From Calendula officinalis (lineage: Eukaryota; Streptophyta; Magnoliopsida; Asterales; Asteraceae), in NCBI GenBank assembly GCA_963853835.1, contig OY970824.1, positions 66,854,884 to 66,918,883 on the forward strand: a stretch of DNA of 64,000 nucleotides, given 5' to 3'. Shown here piece by piece: positions 11,297 to 21,730 of this stretch. Every line of letters begins with the position of its first letter. The stretch's first letter is position 1. The translations under genes were made by a program, and so were the position numbers. The notes beneath the pieces were generated by a model, which searched no databases, had not been told where the DNA came from, and saw only the letters and a program-made list of their open reading frames with translations.

Positions 11297-12116
11297 GTGT
11301 TTGCAAAGACAAAATGATGTCGAACTCATTGGATACCACATATATGTATAATTTCACAATATGTTAGTAAGCTTAATAAGTCTCCCTAAGTTTTTGAGAG
11401 AGCTTATAAGCTTTTCTAAAAGTTTTTAAATAAGCCTTTTTAATTTTTAAGCTTATTATATACGGAGTATTTTACATTGTTATCCACTTATCCTTATATA
11501 AGCTCAACTAAATTCTTGAGCAGTTGGCTTTTTAACTTATGAAGTATATCTTTTTTAAAGAAAAAAAAAACTTATAATCTTATGTCATGACTCATAATTA
11601 TAAACCCTATTCAAAAAAGTCATCACAAACACCCCTTAAAAGTTCCAAAACTACGTTTTGGTTTTACTAAGCCCTTTTATAAATGTGTTTTTCTAACTTA
11701 TGTCTAAGTGCATACAATAGCGTAAATTAATGAAGTGACAATTTCCTAAATATGTATTGATTAACATTAACACACTCTAAAAACTATATTTTAGAAAACC
11801 AATTTGTATCCTTCAAAATTCAAATAACAAAAAGACTATATGTTATTATGCTGTGTCCACAAGTGTTGCTACTCATTTATAAGTCTCAAATTAATAATTT
11901 TATTGGTTTTAAAAAAAAGTTTTCAGATAAATTTTGTGTTGCATTTATTGATATTGAAAAGTTAATAATAAAATTATTTGGATTATTTTTTGTGTGTAAA
12001 ACATCAATTTATAGTTAAAAGTTATAAACTATTATGAAAAATAAGGTATGTATGACTTTTTTAAAGTAACTTTTTACTTTAAATGTTTTTTAGAGAAATT
12101 TTGAATTACATAAGTA
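11297..12116. other. AT-rich intergenic DNA with repeat relics
   Basis: AAGCTTATAAGC-like segments similar to the interior of the preceding MITE occur at about 11368-11450, and an ACACCCCTTAAAAG end-like segment lies near 11630, suggesting a decayed relative. No gene is recognised. Confidence 0.4.
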
Positions 12117-12897
12117 CTATTTCCATCCCTTAAAAAATATTCACATTTTATCCTAAATTTTTATCCCATAAAAAACCTTTTATTTCTTACATTTGATGAG
12201 CTCCACATAATAAAATAGTATTATTACTAAAGACCTCACTACTAACTATCCACTAAGACCCGTGCCAACCCCCGTCACCACCCCCCGTCGTGGGAGCTTT
12301 TTTGGCCGTTGAGCAAGGACGGCGTTGGCACGCCCCCGTCGTGGCGAGGCGTCGTGGCGAGGCGTCGTCTACACGACGTATAGAAGGAGGGCGTCGAGAG
12401 GGATCTGCAAGGAGGGGGTGGGGAAGGAAAGGGGAAAGGGGGGTGGTTTGGGTTTTATGCTTGTACTAAGAGCATCAAAACTTGTACAAATATTCTTTTT
12501 CTTTTTTTCTTTATTTATTTTGTAAATAACATTATAAAAAATATATTTTCTTATTATTTTGTATAAATTTTCTTTTAAGTTTTTATTAACATATTAAATT
12601 TCTATTTAATTAAAAATTGTGATGTGGCAAGGATGAGTTAGTGACGGGTTAGTGATGGGTTGCTGTTGGCACGATCATGTCAGTAACTCGTCAGTAAGGA
12701 TGTGGGTGATGTGACGTTACTGATGAGTTTAGTGACGCGTCACTGTTGGGAGATGCCTAACTTTCTTTCGCTCTCCAAGCCAATCTTATATTTTAATTAA
12801 AATTATTATCAATGACTCTACTACTAATTATCACTTTAAAATTTGTGTCAAAATAAAATGAGAAGTTTTTTTGGGACGATGGGAATGTATATATTTT
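12117..12897. mobile_element. Stowaway-like MITE with nested GC-rich MITE material
   Basis: Inverted ends begin CTATTTCCATCCCTTAAAAA on the left. The right end is the complement of TTTTTTTGGGACGATGGGAA. TA flanks both sides (12115-12116, 12898-12899). Between about 12259 and 12760 lies foreign sequence rich in GTGACGGGTT and CCCGTC motifs, including a GAGCATC..GATGC end pair (about 12472 to 12757) typical of Tourist elements. It resembles the nested element at 3020-3324. The frame at 12325-12525 is a by-product of the GC-rich repeat. Confidence 0.55.
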
Positions 12898-13075
12898 TTT
12901 TTCGATGATTTTAGTAACTCAATTAAATCCATGACGCATCAGGTGACTATTGTTATGTCATTGTTTATTTGCACATTTTCTAAAACTAACAGTGACATGT
13001 AATTATGTATAGTATTTATTTTCAAATTTTGTTTTTACAATTTGTCAAAAATCCAAATGATTCAATCTCACCGAG

Positions 13076-13082
13076 TATAAAA
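13076..13082 (+). promoter_or_regulatory. TATA box of RPL12 copy 2
   Basis: TATAAAA 76 bp upstream of the ATG, in the context CCGAGTATAAAAGCTGCTGC, is well placed for a short leader. The copy 1 promoter has no obvious equivalent, so the two copies may differ in core promoter. Confidence 0.55.
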
Positions 13083-13157
13083 GCTGCTGCGTTCATTGTC
13101 AATCCTCTTATCCTATCTCTTCCTTCGCTCCGTCAGTCTCTCCCGTGCTCTGCTTCA

Positions 13158-13730
13158 ATGGCGTCTTCTACTCTCTCTACAATCACCTTACGCTCCTTCT
13201 CTTATCCTTCACATGCCGCCACAACTCAATCTGCACCTCCGTCACTCTTTTCCCCCAAACAAACCCTAGAATTCCCCCTCCGAACCCCCAAACTTAGCCA
13301 TCGATCGACATTTCTCCGTCCAGTCGCCGCCGTTGCCGAGGAGAAGGTTGTACAGCTAGGCGATGAAATCTCGAACCTAACCTTAGCACAGGCACAGACA
13401 CTCGTTGAGTACCTTCAAGAGAAGCTCGGAGTCACCGCCGCTTCGTTCGCTCCGGCAGCCGTCGTCGCCGCACCCGGAGGCGCCGGAGCCGAGGCGGCCG
13501 AAGCCGTGGAAGAGAAGACGGAATTCGATGTTGTGATTGATGAGGTTCCTAGCAATGCGAGGATTGCGACGATTAAAGCGGTTAGAGCTTTAACGAGCCT
13601 GGCGCTTAAGGAAGCTAAAGAGCTGATTGAAGGTCTTCCGAAGAAATTCAAAGAAGGAGTATCGAAAGATGATGCTGAAGAAGCGAAGAAACAGCTTGAA
13701 GAAGCTGGAGCAAAAGTTTCAATTGTTTAG
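13158..13730 (+). CDS. RPL12: Plastid 50S ribosomal protein L12, copy 2
   Basis: Intronless, 190 aa, tandem duplicate of the gene at 9116. The frame extends upstream to 13005, but the ATG at 13158 is chosen because it matches the MASSTLSTITLRSFSYP start of copy 1 and sits after the TATA box and shared leader. The domain order is the same: transit peptide (about 1-56), dimerisation helices, Ala-rich hinge, globular C-terminal domain ending KVSIV. In the mature part I see only two replacements relative to copy 1, Pro to Ala in the hinge (GAEAAEAVEE) and Asp to Glu near the end (DDAEEAKKQ). Both copies look functional and under constraint. The 3' flank is interrupted 180 bp later by a Harbinger transposon. 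Confidence 0.97.
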   Translation: MASSTLSTITLRSFSYPSHAATTQSAPPSLFSPKQTLEFPLRTPKLSHRSTFLRPVAAVAEEKVVQLGDEISNLTLAQAQTLVEYLQEKLGVTAASFAPAAVVAAPGGAGAEAAEAVEEKTEFDVVIDEVPSNARIATIKAVRALTSLALKEAKELIEGLPKKFKEGVSKDDAEEAKKQLEEAGAKVSIV

Positions 13731-13912
13731 GTCACGAATTTGCGGTAAGCCTTTTGTTTTTTACACTTTCCTAATGTAATGTGTTATTAGTTCTTCATGT
13801 TTGTAGTTGAAGCTTATCATTTTGTAATTCGTGCTATAATCAGTTCCACTATCAAAATCTGATCATATTTCTTACAGTCCATTATTTTCTATTCTTTCCC
13901 CATGAATATTAA

Positions 13913-16234
13913 GGGTGTGCTTGGTTAAGGGTTATGGGCACTAAGGAATGGGTAAGGTAATGATTTAATATGCTTGGTTGGACATAATCAAAGTAATCAT
14001 TACTTGAAAGAGAGTAATGGACCATTACCCACTAAATTGGGGGGAATGGTAATCATATCCCGCCTTTTGTTCCCGCTCGCATTTCATATCAATATCCTCC
14101 CCTCCTTTCTTCCTCCCACCCCATCTTCTGTCATCTATGAAGTTTCTCCCACCCCATCTTCGCCATATTCTATCATCTCCTTTGGATACAACTACCAACA
14201 CATACGGTGGTGAGAAAAAAGTGATAAAAAAGAGACGAACAATTTCACAGGTATGTGTTCTTCATTTCCAACTTTCTTATCTTTCTTGTGATTTGGGGTT
14301 TTTTTAATCGATTGAAAAAAGGGGCAATTAGGGCAATGGATTTCTTATATCTAATTTTCCTTTCATATTTGTTAATTCTGGTACATAGTATTTAATGTGC
14401 ACACCAAGTGTTCGATCAAATGTCTAAAAGAACATCACTTGAAAAAACAAGTTGTTATGTCTATAATTGTTCGTTATCTTAAAAAACTGGTCTTTCTGTC
14501 TATAATTGTTTAATCAAATGGCTATCTATCCTTTTGTAGATCAAAATGGCTCGGCCCCCCACTTTTAATAAAAGACGTAAGATAAGGCAACTTGTGCTAC
14601 TTCAACAAATAGCAACCAGTGTGTTAGTCATGTTATTTGCTTTCTACTATCTTTATATAATTTTCCACCTTCGAATTAAGATTCGTGAAATTAAAACAAA
14701 GGAACAAAAAAGGAAGGAACGGATGAAATGGTTATTTAGATTGACTGAGGAAAGTGATGTTGTTTGTATTAGTGAGCTTCGTATGGATAGAGCAACCTTC
14801 AAGATACTGTGTGATATGGTAAGAGATATTGGGTGCTTAAAGCCTACTAGAAATACATCAGTAGAAGAGCTAGTGGCAATGTTCTTATACACTTTAGCTC
14901 ATCACAAAAAGAGCAGGACAATTTGTCATCTTTTTTTCGTAGTAGAGAAACAGTGAGTCGTCAATTCCACTGTGTTCTTTTAGCAGTGCTGAAATTGCAT
15001 CATATTTTACTTAAGAAACCAGAACCAATTACTCAAGAATGTCAAGATGAGAGATGGAAATGTTTTCAGGTGTGTAAGCAATGAGTTAAACAAAATCATT
15101 ATAAAGTATTATCCCTAATTATATAGCTTTATTTAAAATGTAGGGTTGCTTAGGAGCTTTGGATGGAACCTTAATTAAAGTTACACCTCCTAGTGACGAG
15201 AAGCCTCGATATCGCACAAGAAAGGGTTGTATTTCAACAAACGTCTTAGGTGTTTGTTGCCCAAACATGCAATTTATATATGTTTTACCTGGTTGGGAAG
15301 GTTCGGCTCATGACGGTCGTGTGCTTCGAGATGCAATCTCAAGGCCTCATGGTCTAAGAGTCCCCCAAGGTAATTATTATCTAGTTGACGCAGGATATTG
15401 TAACGCGAAAGGATTTCTTGCCCCATATCGAGGACAACGATATCACTTGAAAGAATTTGATGGTCATAGACCAGAGACTGCTCAAGAATACTTCAATATG
15501 AAACACTCTAGGGCAAGGAACGTGATTGAGAGATGTTTTGGACTGTTAAAGGGAAGATGGAAAATTCTTGCATCCCCTTCTTTCTTCCCGATGCAAACCC
15601 AAGTTCGAATTATAATGGCATGTTGTCTCCTACACAACTTGATTCGCAAGTTCATGAGCCATGATCCGCAAGAGGTTGTTCAACAAGATGATGATGATGA
15701 TGAGGAAGATGACGAGGAGGAAAGTGAAGAAGTTGAATATGTTACCAATATTAATCCAAGTGACGAGTGGCTAGCTTTTAGAAATAATATGTCAACCAAT
15801 ATGTTTAATGCCTTTACAAGTAGATAGATTTCTGAATTCAAAACGTAAGAGTACAACTCCTAAGAGTCATTTTGCAGGTGCTTGGTTCATATGTATTTTG
15901 AATTTATATGCATTTTGTAGGTGTTTTGATAGTAGTTGCAGGTGTTTTATGTACTGAAGTCAAGATGTAAATGAGAAATCTGTTGCACGATTATATATTG
16001 CGTGATTGTTTTGTCATAAAACCAAGCACCATGTCATTTAAATAGATCATGTATGTAAAAACAATATTATATTCAATATATAATATTTTCATAACCAAGC
16101 AGCATCTATGGTAATTATAATGATTCATGAACATAAACCAAGCAACATCAATGCAATGATAATAACTATTAGTATTCCCCACCATTCCCTTTGTCATTTC
16201 CATTCCCTTTCCTCGATACGAACCAAGCGCACCC
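13913..16234 (+). mobile_element. PIF/Harbinger transposon
   Basis: 2.3 kb with inverted ends GGGTGTGCTTGGTT / AACCAAGCGCACCC and a TAA target duplication (13910-13912, 16235-16237), diagnostic of PIF/Harbinger. It carries one two-exon transposase gene on the plus strand (14546-15827). I find no second frame for the Myb-like partner protein that complete elements of this superfamily usually carry. It lies in the duplicated 3' flank of RPL12 copy 2, and the matching flank of copy 1 (about 9830-9880) lacks it, so it inserted after the RPL12 duplication. Confidence 0.9.
14546..15827 (+). pseudogene. Harbinger transposase (DDE_Tnp_4 family), one frameshift
   Basis: Exon 1 is 14546-15069 and exon 2 is 15144-15827, with a CAG|GTGTGT...TAG|GGT intron. 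The catalytic residues are present: D in GALDGT, D in YYLVDAGY, E in NVIERCFGLLKGRW. The N-terminal part has the usual LRMDRATFKILCDMVRD segment. The C-terminus is acidic. Exon 1 is broken at a run of seven T (14931-14937): reading continues to a stop at 14956, while the conserved downstream segment (RSRETVSRQFHCVL) is in another frame. An eight-T run would join them. The gene is therefore inactive, or a one-base assembly error is present. Confidence 0.85.
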
Positions 16235-16237
16235 TAA

Positions 16238-16731
16238 GTTATTGTTTAATGTCTGTTATAGCATCTGTAAGAAATTGCAGACTGTAAGATCATAACAATG
16301 ATAACCGACGACAATGTTAAAAGAAGAAAAAAAAAATTCAATGTATTTCTACTTCTGGTTATTTGTGCTTGGGATTGTTACTAAGGGGGCCAAAGGGTCA
16401 ATCCAGCCCAAACCCATACCCGATTATGTTAGTTGGGTTGGGGTGTATTTAGTGGAACAATATTTTTAATTTGGGCTATTAGGATAATGTGAATAGTATT
16501 TGAGTCCGGAGAAATTATGTTTATACACGATCAAAATTTTCATTTTTACCTAAAATTCTAACTTAGGTGTAACCTGACTAACTCGATCAGGTCAACCCGA
16601 CAAACCCGATTCCTTATCGGACTGGGTTTCAAGTTAAGACTTTTTTTTTTACCTCAAACCCGACAGTTCTGTCACTCTGTCCTGATAAGAGCTCTAAACT
16701 AACGTGACAACATGATGAACACTCTTAATTA
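16238..16731. other. Intergenic; decayed hAT-like element
   Basis: 16238-16300 continues the RPL12 3' flank homology (CATCTGTAAG). At about 16385-16690, GGGGGCCAAAGGGTCAATCC and several ACCCGA/CCCGAC motifs resemble the arms of the 4331-5204 element, so this is probably a degraded relative. No gene. Confidence 0.4.
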
Positions 16732-16993
16732 GAGCATCCACAATGGTTAAGTCATTGCAATGATTTATTGTAATCGACAACTAGTTTTTTCACTCAAAAT
16801 TTATAAATAAGCTTTCCAAAAAGCTTTTGCTCCAATGCATATTAACCAATATAAAGTTTTTTTTGTGTCTTGAGAAAGACTTAGAAAAGAATAAGCTTTT
16901 GAAGCAAAAGCTTTTTACTAGAAGGTCATTTGCCTTCAAATGACCTATACAAAAAGTAATAAGTTTTGTAAAAAGCTACTATTGAAGATGCTC
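16732..16993. mobile_element. Tourist-like MITE
   Basis: 262 bp with ends GAGCATCCACAATGG / CTATTGAAGATGCTC and a TTA duplication on both sides (16729-16731, 16994-16996), the common plant PIF/Harbinger MITE signature. Non-coding. Confidence 0.85.
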
Positions 16994-17484
16994 TTAGGAC
17001 AATTCTGGTTATTTGTGATTTGATATGATGATATGTCATGCTTATTATGTGATAATATCATATTAATCAATAACCAATTTGATGGTAAATTGCTTATTGA
17101 TAAAAAAAAACAAAATGAATGTTTCAAGAATTGGGCCATGAGTCCTTTTGATTATGGCTGCAACTGCAAACTAGCACAGTTCGGGTCGACTTGACAATGG
17201 TACCTTAAAATGAACTTGCCTTGATAACTATATGAGTCTTCTTAGTAAACACTCGATCAAAGATTGGAGACCTCGACAATATCGATCAAAACTACAATCC
17301 ATCAAGCTAACTCAATCAAAAAGCTCAAATCTCTCACAAGTTTATATTATATTTGTGTTTAATCAAGAAGGCTCGATTCGAGCTCAAGCTTTGCATAGTT
17401 TAGTGATACATACATAGGGCTTGCATAACTTGATTGCAATTCGGAGTCGAAATCTTATAAATTATTTATTTATATGTCATATGT
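16994..17484. other. Intergenic DNA, nothing recognised
   Basis: AT-rich with no supported gene, RNA or terminal repeat. It may include the decayed upstream part of the transposase relic that follows. Confidence 0.4.
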
Positions 17485-18530
17485 TTAGCTCAAACTCTAC
17501 AAAACACTTTCGCATTTGGTTGATTTGTTTCCATCTATTATTGAGGTGCTTGAATATATCGAAAAAGAAGGCGATAATAGTTTGAGTCAACATCAAGCAC
17601 ACGGTCTTCAAATGTATCTCAATCATTCGATTTTGTATTCTATTTACACTTAATGTTGCACATTTTAGGTCTCACGGATTTATTGTCACAATCTCTTCAA
17701 AGAAAAGACCGAGATATCTTGAATACTATTTCATTGGTGAAATCAACCAAGCGACTATTACACAAATACAAACTTGATGGATTTGATTCACATTTGAAAA
17801 AAATTTCTTCTTTTTGTGAAAAACATGATACCGAAATGTTGAACATGGAAGAAGACTAGATTGCTCCAGAAACCCGTAAACAAGAGTTCAATATCACCTA
17901 TCGGGATTATTACGAGGTTTGACTGTTTTAACACCGTTGTAGATTTGCAAATTCAAGAGTATGATCGTTTTAGTGAGATAAGCTCTGAATTGCTTATGGG
18001 AATTAATTTTGGTACCACATCTTTTGATGCATATACCACGTAGTACAATTAAAACTGCAGACTGTACAATCATATGATGCAACTATTGTGGTATATGCAT
18101 CAAAAGATGTATGTGGTGTATTTATCACCCACTATTGCTTATCTGTATATCAGCTTTAAATCCACGTGATTCATTTCGTGAGTTTGACCAATTGAAGTTG
18201 TTAAGGTTGACCCAGTTGTATCCACATGATTTTACTTGTATGGGAAAGATGGCTCTTGACCATCATTTTGACCTATACATTGACAATGTGCAAGAAGATG
18301 AATTTTTTGCTAACTTAAATGGTATGGCCCACCCCGCTAGAGTTATGGTGGAAACATGAAAACATCTTTCTCATCCTTTGGTTTATCGACTATTAAAATT
18401 AGCTTTAATTTTGCCAGTTGCGACCCAGTTGAGAGATGAAATCAGATTCCGAAATCTAAATGGTGATGATTTTTGAGCATTTGTCGATTTTACAAACGAA
18501 TATGTGATGAATCGCTTTTGAAAACTTTTC
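17485..18530 (+). pseudogene. hAT-type transposase relic (zinc finger MYM/TTF-domain family)
   Basis: Fragments of one protein in shifting frames, in the right order for the C-terminal half of a plant ZMYM1-like hAT transposase. They are: FPSIIEVLEYIEKEGDN (about 17530); LLSQSLQRKDRDILNTISLV followed by STKRLLHK and SFCEKHD (17670-17840); ITRFDCFNTVVDLQIQEYDR (about 17900-17965); ALNPRDSFREFDQLKL and YPHDFT (18155-18235); and the dimerisation-region remnant VYRLLKLALILPVAT (about 18380). Stops and frameshifts are frequent, and a foldback element interrupts it at 18011-18120. Clearly dead. No terminal repeats were identified. Confidence 0.7.
18011..18120. repeat. Foldback MITE, family member 2, inside the hAT relic
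   Basis: The arms ACCACATCTTTTGATGCATA (18014 onward to 18039) and its near-perfect inverse (18088-18117) enclose about 48 bp. The ACCACATCTTTT start matches the element at 1258-1395. It splits the transposase relic between the LLMGIN and ALNPRD segments, so it inserted after, or during, the decay of that gene. Confidence 0.6.
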
Positions 18531-19120
18531 GACAGAACAGTCGTAAAATGTAAATTGTTACTCTCTTTTTTTGTTAAACATTGTACTTATTTAGTGAACT
18601 TTTATGTATATTATATTGTGAAATAAAAGACCAAAGATCATATATTGATGGTGACTGTTATCCTGCAAGATGTATTTACTCATTGGCCACTAATATTGTT
18701 TCTCACTTGAAGGACCACATCAAATTTACTTAAAGGTAATATGCAATCTTTAATTTGAGATATTAATTCGATGGTTATCTATTAGTGAAAAAACGACAAT
18801 AATACACAATCATTTCAAATGAAGGGTATGAGAGAGGTAATATGTAGACAGGTAAACCTTTTCCCGAAGTAGAGACTACTTCTAGACTATTAGCAATAAA
18901 CGTTGATACTGATAAGAGCATACACATAAAAGTTTTCTTCTCATTTGAAATCAATTTCAACCAAATCAACCAATTTGTTACATGGATGGATCATAATATG
19001 CAACAATGACATTGCACAACCATAGTTTTCGATCTTGTTTAAACGAGCATTATAATGCACGATAACGATCATTTGAATCGAAAACATTAACATTGTTATA
19101 TACCCAAAATGCCCCTACTA
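18531..19120. other. Intergenic DNA, nothing recognised
   Basis: AT-rich, without supported features. Likely the 3' flank of the minus-strand gene that ends at 19121. Confidence 0.4.
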
Positions 19121-19606
19121 CTAACCAAGTGAATGAATGCCATTGAAGGAAACCCTACCAAAACCCAAATTATCAACTCTATACAATTCTAACCACACCC
19201 TCTCAGCTTCAAATCTTGCACTATACTTAGTACTATTGCTTCCTGCTTCTTCTTTGGTTTCTTCAATGCTAGTAATTTTTCCTAAATCCCCATTTTGTCC
19301 CTGCTCTTTTCCAGGAATTACATTTTTCTCCCCATTTTTCAATTTCTTCTTTTTCTTACCCAAAGTACTCAAAAAATTTCTTCCTATCATGTATGGAAGT
19401 TTAAGAAATGTGAGCGTGAAAAAGTTGACGACGGCACATGGGCAGCAACACACCGCAACGCAATCGGCGATCACCCTCGCCGTACAAGACCGACATGATT
19501 TGCCTGAGCATTCAACTCCTCCGGCGTCTTCCGCTTGGCTCCGGTTGCATCTTTTGGTGATTCCGGCGGTGGGTTCCGATGGGCGTGCTTGTATTTCGTG
19601 GCCCAT
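19121..19606 (-). CDS. Small Cys-rich membrane-associated plant protein, function unknown
   Basis: Single exon, 161 aa. The N-terminus is polar and basic (PSEPTAGITKRCNRSQAEDA). A hydrophobic cysteine cluster follows (IADCVAVCCCPCAVVNFFTL, about residues 66-85), then LKLPYMIGRNFL and a Lys-rich stretch (GKKKKKLKNGEK). The C-terminus ends RVWLELYRVDNLGFGRVSFNG. This order (SEP/KRC N-terminus, A-x-CAAVCCCPC-VVN segment, LP, basic stretch, LGFGRVSF end) matches a land-plant family of short proteins of unknown function that I recall as similar to At3g11690/At5g06380. The cysteine segment could span or anchor to a membrane. Length fits the family. The plus strand is also open (19137-19610), but that frame is low-complexity and is treated as a shadow. 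Confidence 0.75.
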   Translation of the reverse strand: MGHEIQARPSEPTAGITKRCNRSQAEDAGGVECSGKSCRSCTARVIADCVAVCCCPCAVVNFFTLTFLKLPYMIGRNFLSTLGKKKKKLKNGEKNVIPGKEQGQNGDLGKITSIEETKEEAGSNSTKYSARFEAERVWLELYRVDNLGFGRVSFNGIHSLG

Positions 19607-19829
19607 TTAAAATATTGAATTCTTGGGGGTGGTGTTTGCAACTGTTAATTCAACCTAAAAAGGATTCAACCTAAAAAGGAACAATTGATTGATCGCATTA
19701 TTAATTTTTCTTTCGTTGAGTTTGGGATTTTGAAGAGGACGAGGGTAGGGGAAGAGGGTTTTATGCAAACTTTTGAAATGATTTATTTATCATTATTGTT
19801 ATTATTTAATTAATTTAAACTTTTTATTT
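19607..19829. promoter_or_regulatory. Upstream region of the 19.1-kb gene
   Basis: About 220 bp between the gene start and the LINE target duplication, containing a short direct repeat (TTCAACCTAAAAAGGA twice, about 19651-19682). The LINE inserted roughly 220 bp upstream of the start codon. Confidence 0.35.
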
Positions 19830-20054
19830 TGGTTTGCAGTCTTTTTTTTTTTTTTTTTGAACAGCAAACAAAGGATTAAGGACGGGAGCTTCGGCAATGC
19901 CATTACCCCCGACCCAAAACCCCGAAGAACTAACATTAAACAAAGCTAGCAAGGGGCTAGCACCACAAATACAAAAGAGTTCTTAAACAAGAAAAACAAC
20001 GAGAAAACAAAACTCCTAAAACCCAACCCCTAACATACACCCCAACTGCAGCAT

Positions 20055-20700
20055 CTAACAAGGAAAAAAACACGATTTAGGATCCGATAACCAAGCACCC
20101 CAATGATTCGCCGAAAGCTTTCCGGGAGCCCTGCATTTTATCCAAGCAAAGGACATCACCTGAATATTACTTAAAACATCCGCCACCCGGTCGGATCTCC
20201 TATTGTCATTCCGAAACACCTTAGAGTTCCTTTCTTTCCAAATAAACCAAAAAAAAGTATAGATTACCCCATAAAAAGAATACAGCAAGTCACCCGATAA
20301 GTTAGAAGAATTACCCCAATCGAGCAGTTGAGAGACATTGGAAAACCCGAGCAGTGGAATGTTCCACCAATTACCAATCTGAGAAAGAACCAAACGCGCC
20401 AAAGCACAAGAGGCAAAAAGGTGATCCGGAGTTTCATCCTGTTCCCCGCAAAGAGGACAGAGAGTTGAGAGAACAATCACCCCCCGGGAGTTAAGATTGA
20501 CCTTAGTAGGTAATCGATTTAAAACAACTCGCCACGCATTAATACAAATTTTTAGAGGGACCCATTTGATCCAACGAAACCCGTCAATATTAGCTCGCTT
20601 GAGGTGAAAATAATCAAACGCCTTTCTCAAGGACTTGACCGAGAATTTCCCGTCCGAAGTCAAGGCCCAAGAAGTGGACAGGTTGTTAACTTGAAACCAA
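20055..20700 (-). pseudogene. LINE C-terminal zinc-binding domain (zf-RVT), frameshifted
   Basis: About 200 aa in a different frame from the RT: TSDGKFSVKSLRKAF, the WVPLKICINAWRVVLNRLPT segment, and the Cys/His pair CPLCGEQDETPDHLFASC, then W-rich FFWFIWKERNSKVF. This is the reverse-transcriptase zinc-binding module found at the C-terminus of plant L1 ORF2. It reads to a stop at 20055. I see no separate RNase H domain. Confidence 0.85.
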
Positions 20701-20704
20701 GAAG

Positions 20705-21730
20705 CTAGGGAATGTTTACCTTATCAAATGCTTTGTGGATCTTGAGAATATTTCTCCACAATCCGGGAATTTTACCACAAGAGCTAATACCAATAAGGCC
20801 GCCATTTTCACCATGAATAGAGGCAATAACTTGCTTCCATAAAGAGTCGGTATCCGTCTTGAATCTCCAAATCCATTTTGCAAGTAACGCAAGATTTAAA
20901 GATTTGAGACTACCGACCCCTAAACCACCATATTGCATATCATTTAGAACCACATCCCAAGCGACCCAAGAGATTTTTCTATCATTGTCTTTAGCACCCC
21001 AAAAAAAATTAGATCTCAAACTTTCTAATTTCTTGACAATTTTCTCCGGTGCTTTAAAAATGGATAAAAAATAAATACCAAGGCTGCCGAGCACTGATTT
21101 AACAAGAGTGAGCCTCCCGCCACTAGAAATCATTTTCGCCTTCCAATTTGATAACCTGGATCTGAATTTGTTTATTATCGGAGCCCATGACTCGCACCGG
21201 TTCATAGAAACACCTATTGGTAACCCCAAATAATTGAAGGGAATCGACGAGGCCCGACAATGAAACGTACAGGCCATATTATCAACATCAACGCTCGAGA
21301 CCCCAATTCCCATTAAACTACTTTTGTGAATATTTATTTTAAGCCCCGAAGAGAGAAAAAAGCATCTCAAAATGCGAATGAGATTAGCCATATTGCTCCG
21401 GGACCATTCACCAACAACAATGGTGTCATCTGCATATTGCATGTGCGATATAGTAGGGCCTTCACCCGGTAATTTGATGCCCCTAAAAACCCCTTTCATC
21501 CGTGCTTCTTTCATCGCAACATTAAAGCCCTCGGCGGCTATGATAAATAAAAAAGGCGCCAACGGATCACCTTGGCGAACCCCTCGTCCCATGGAAAATT
21601 CTTTAGAAGGGGAGCCGTTTATTAGAATCGAAATGCGGGCCGAAGACAAGCACCCAGAAATCCAGTTTCTCTATTTAATCCCGAAGTTCATGTGTTGCAT
21701 CATTTCGTCTAAAAAAGCCCAATTAACCGA
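20705..21730 (-). pseudogene. LINE reverse transcriptase, partial
   Basis: Non-LTR reverse transcriptase: RQGDPLAPFLFIIAAEGF, catalytic MQYADDTIV, then GLKINIHKSS, NYLGLPIGV, LSNWKAKMISSGGRLTLVKS, and W-rich YGGLGVGSLKSLNLALLAKW. The frame is open for 314 aa (20705-21649). The upstream part to 21730 has two in-frame TAA/TAG codons. It stops at IHKAFDKVNIP. The segment that usually links the RT to the zinc-binding domain, with a HDRW-like motif, is absent, so there is an internal deletion near 20700. Confidence 0.85.

Noticed and set aside
12325..12525. Arg-rich 66-aa frame
   Set aside because: Arises from the GC-rich repeated part of a MITE.
19137..19610. Plus-strand 157-aa frame opposite the Cys-rich protein gene
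   Set aside because: Low-complexity composition and no family resemblance; the minus-strand frame matches a known plant family.
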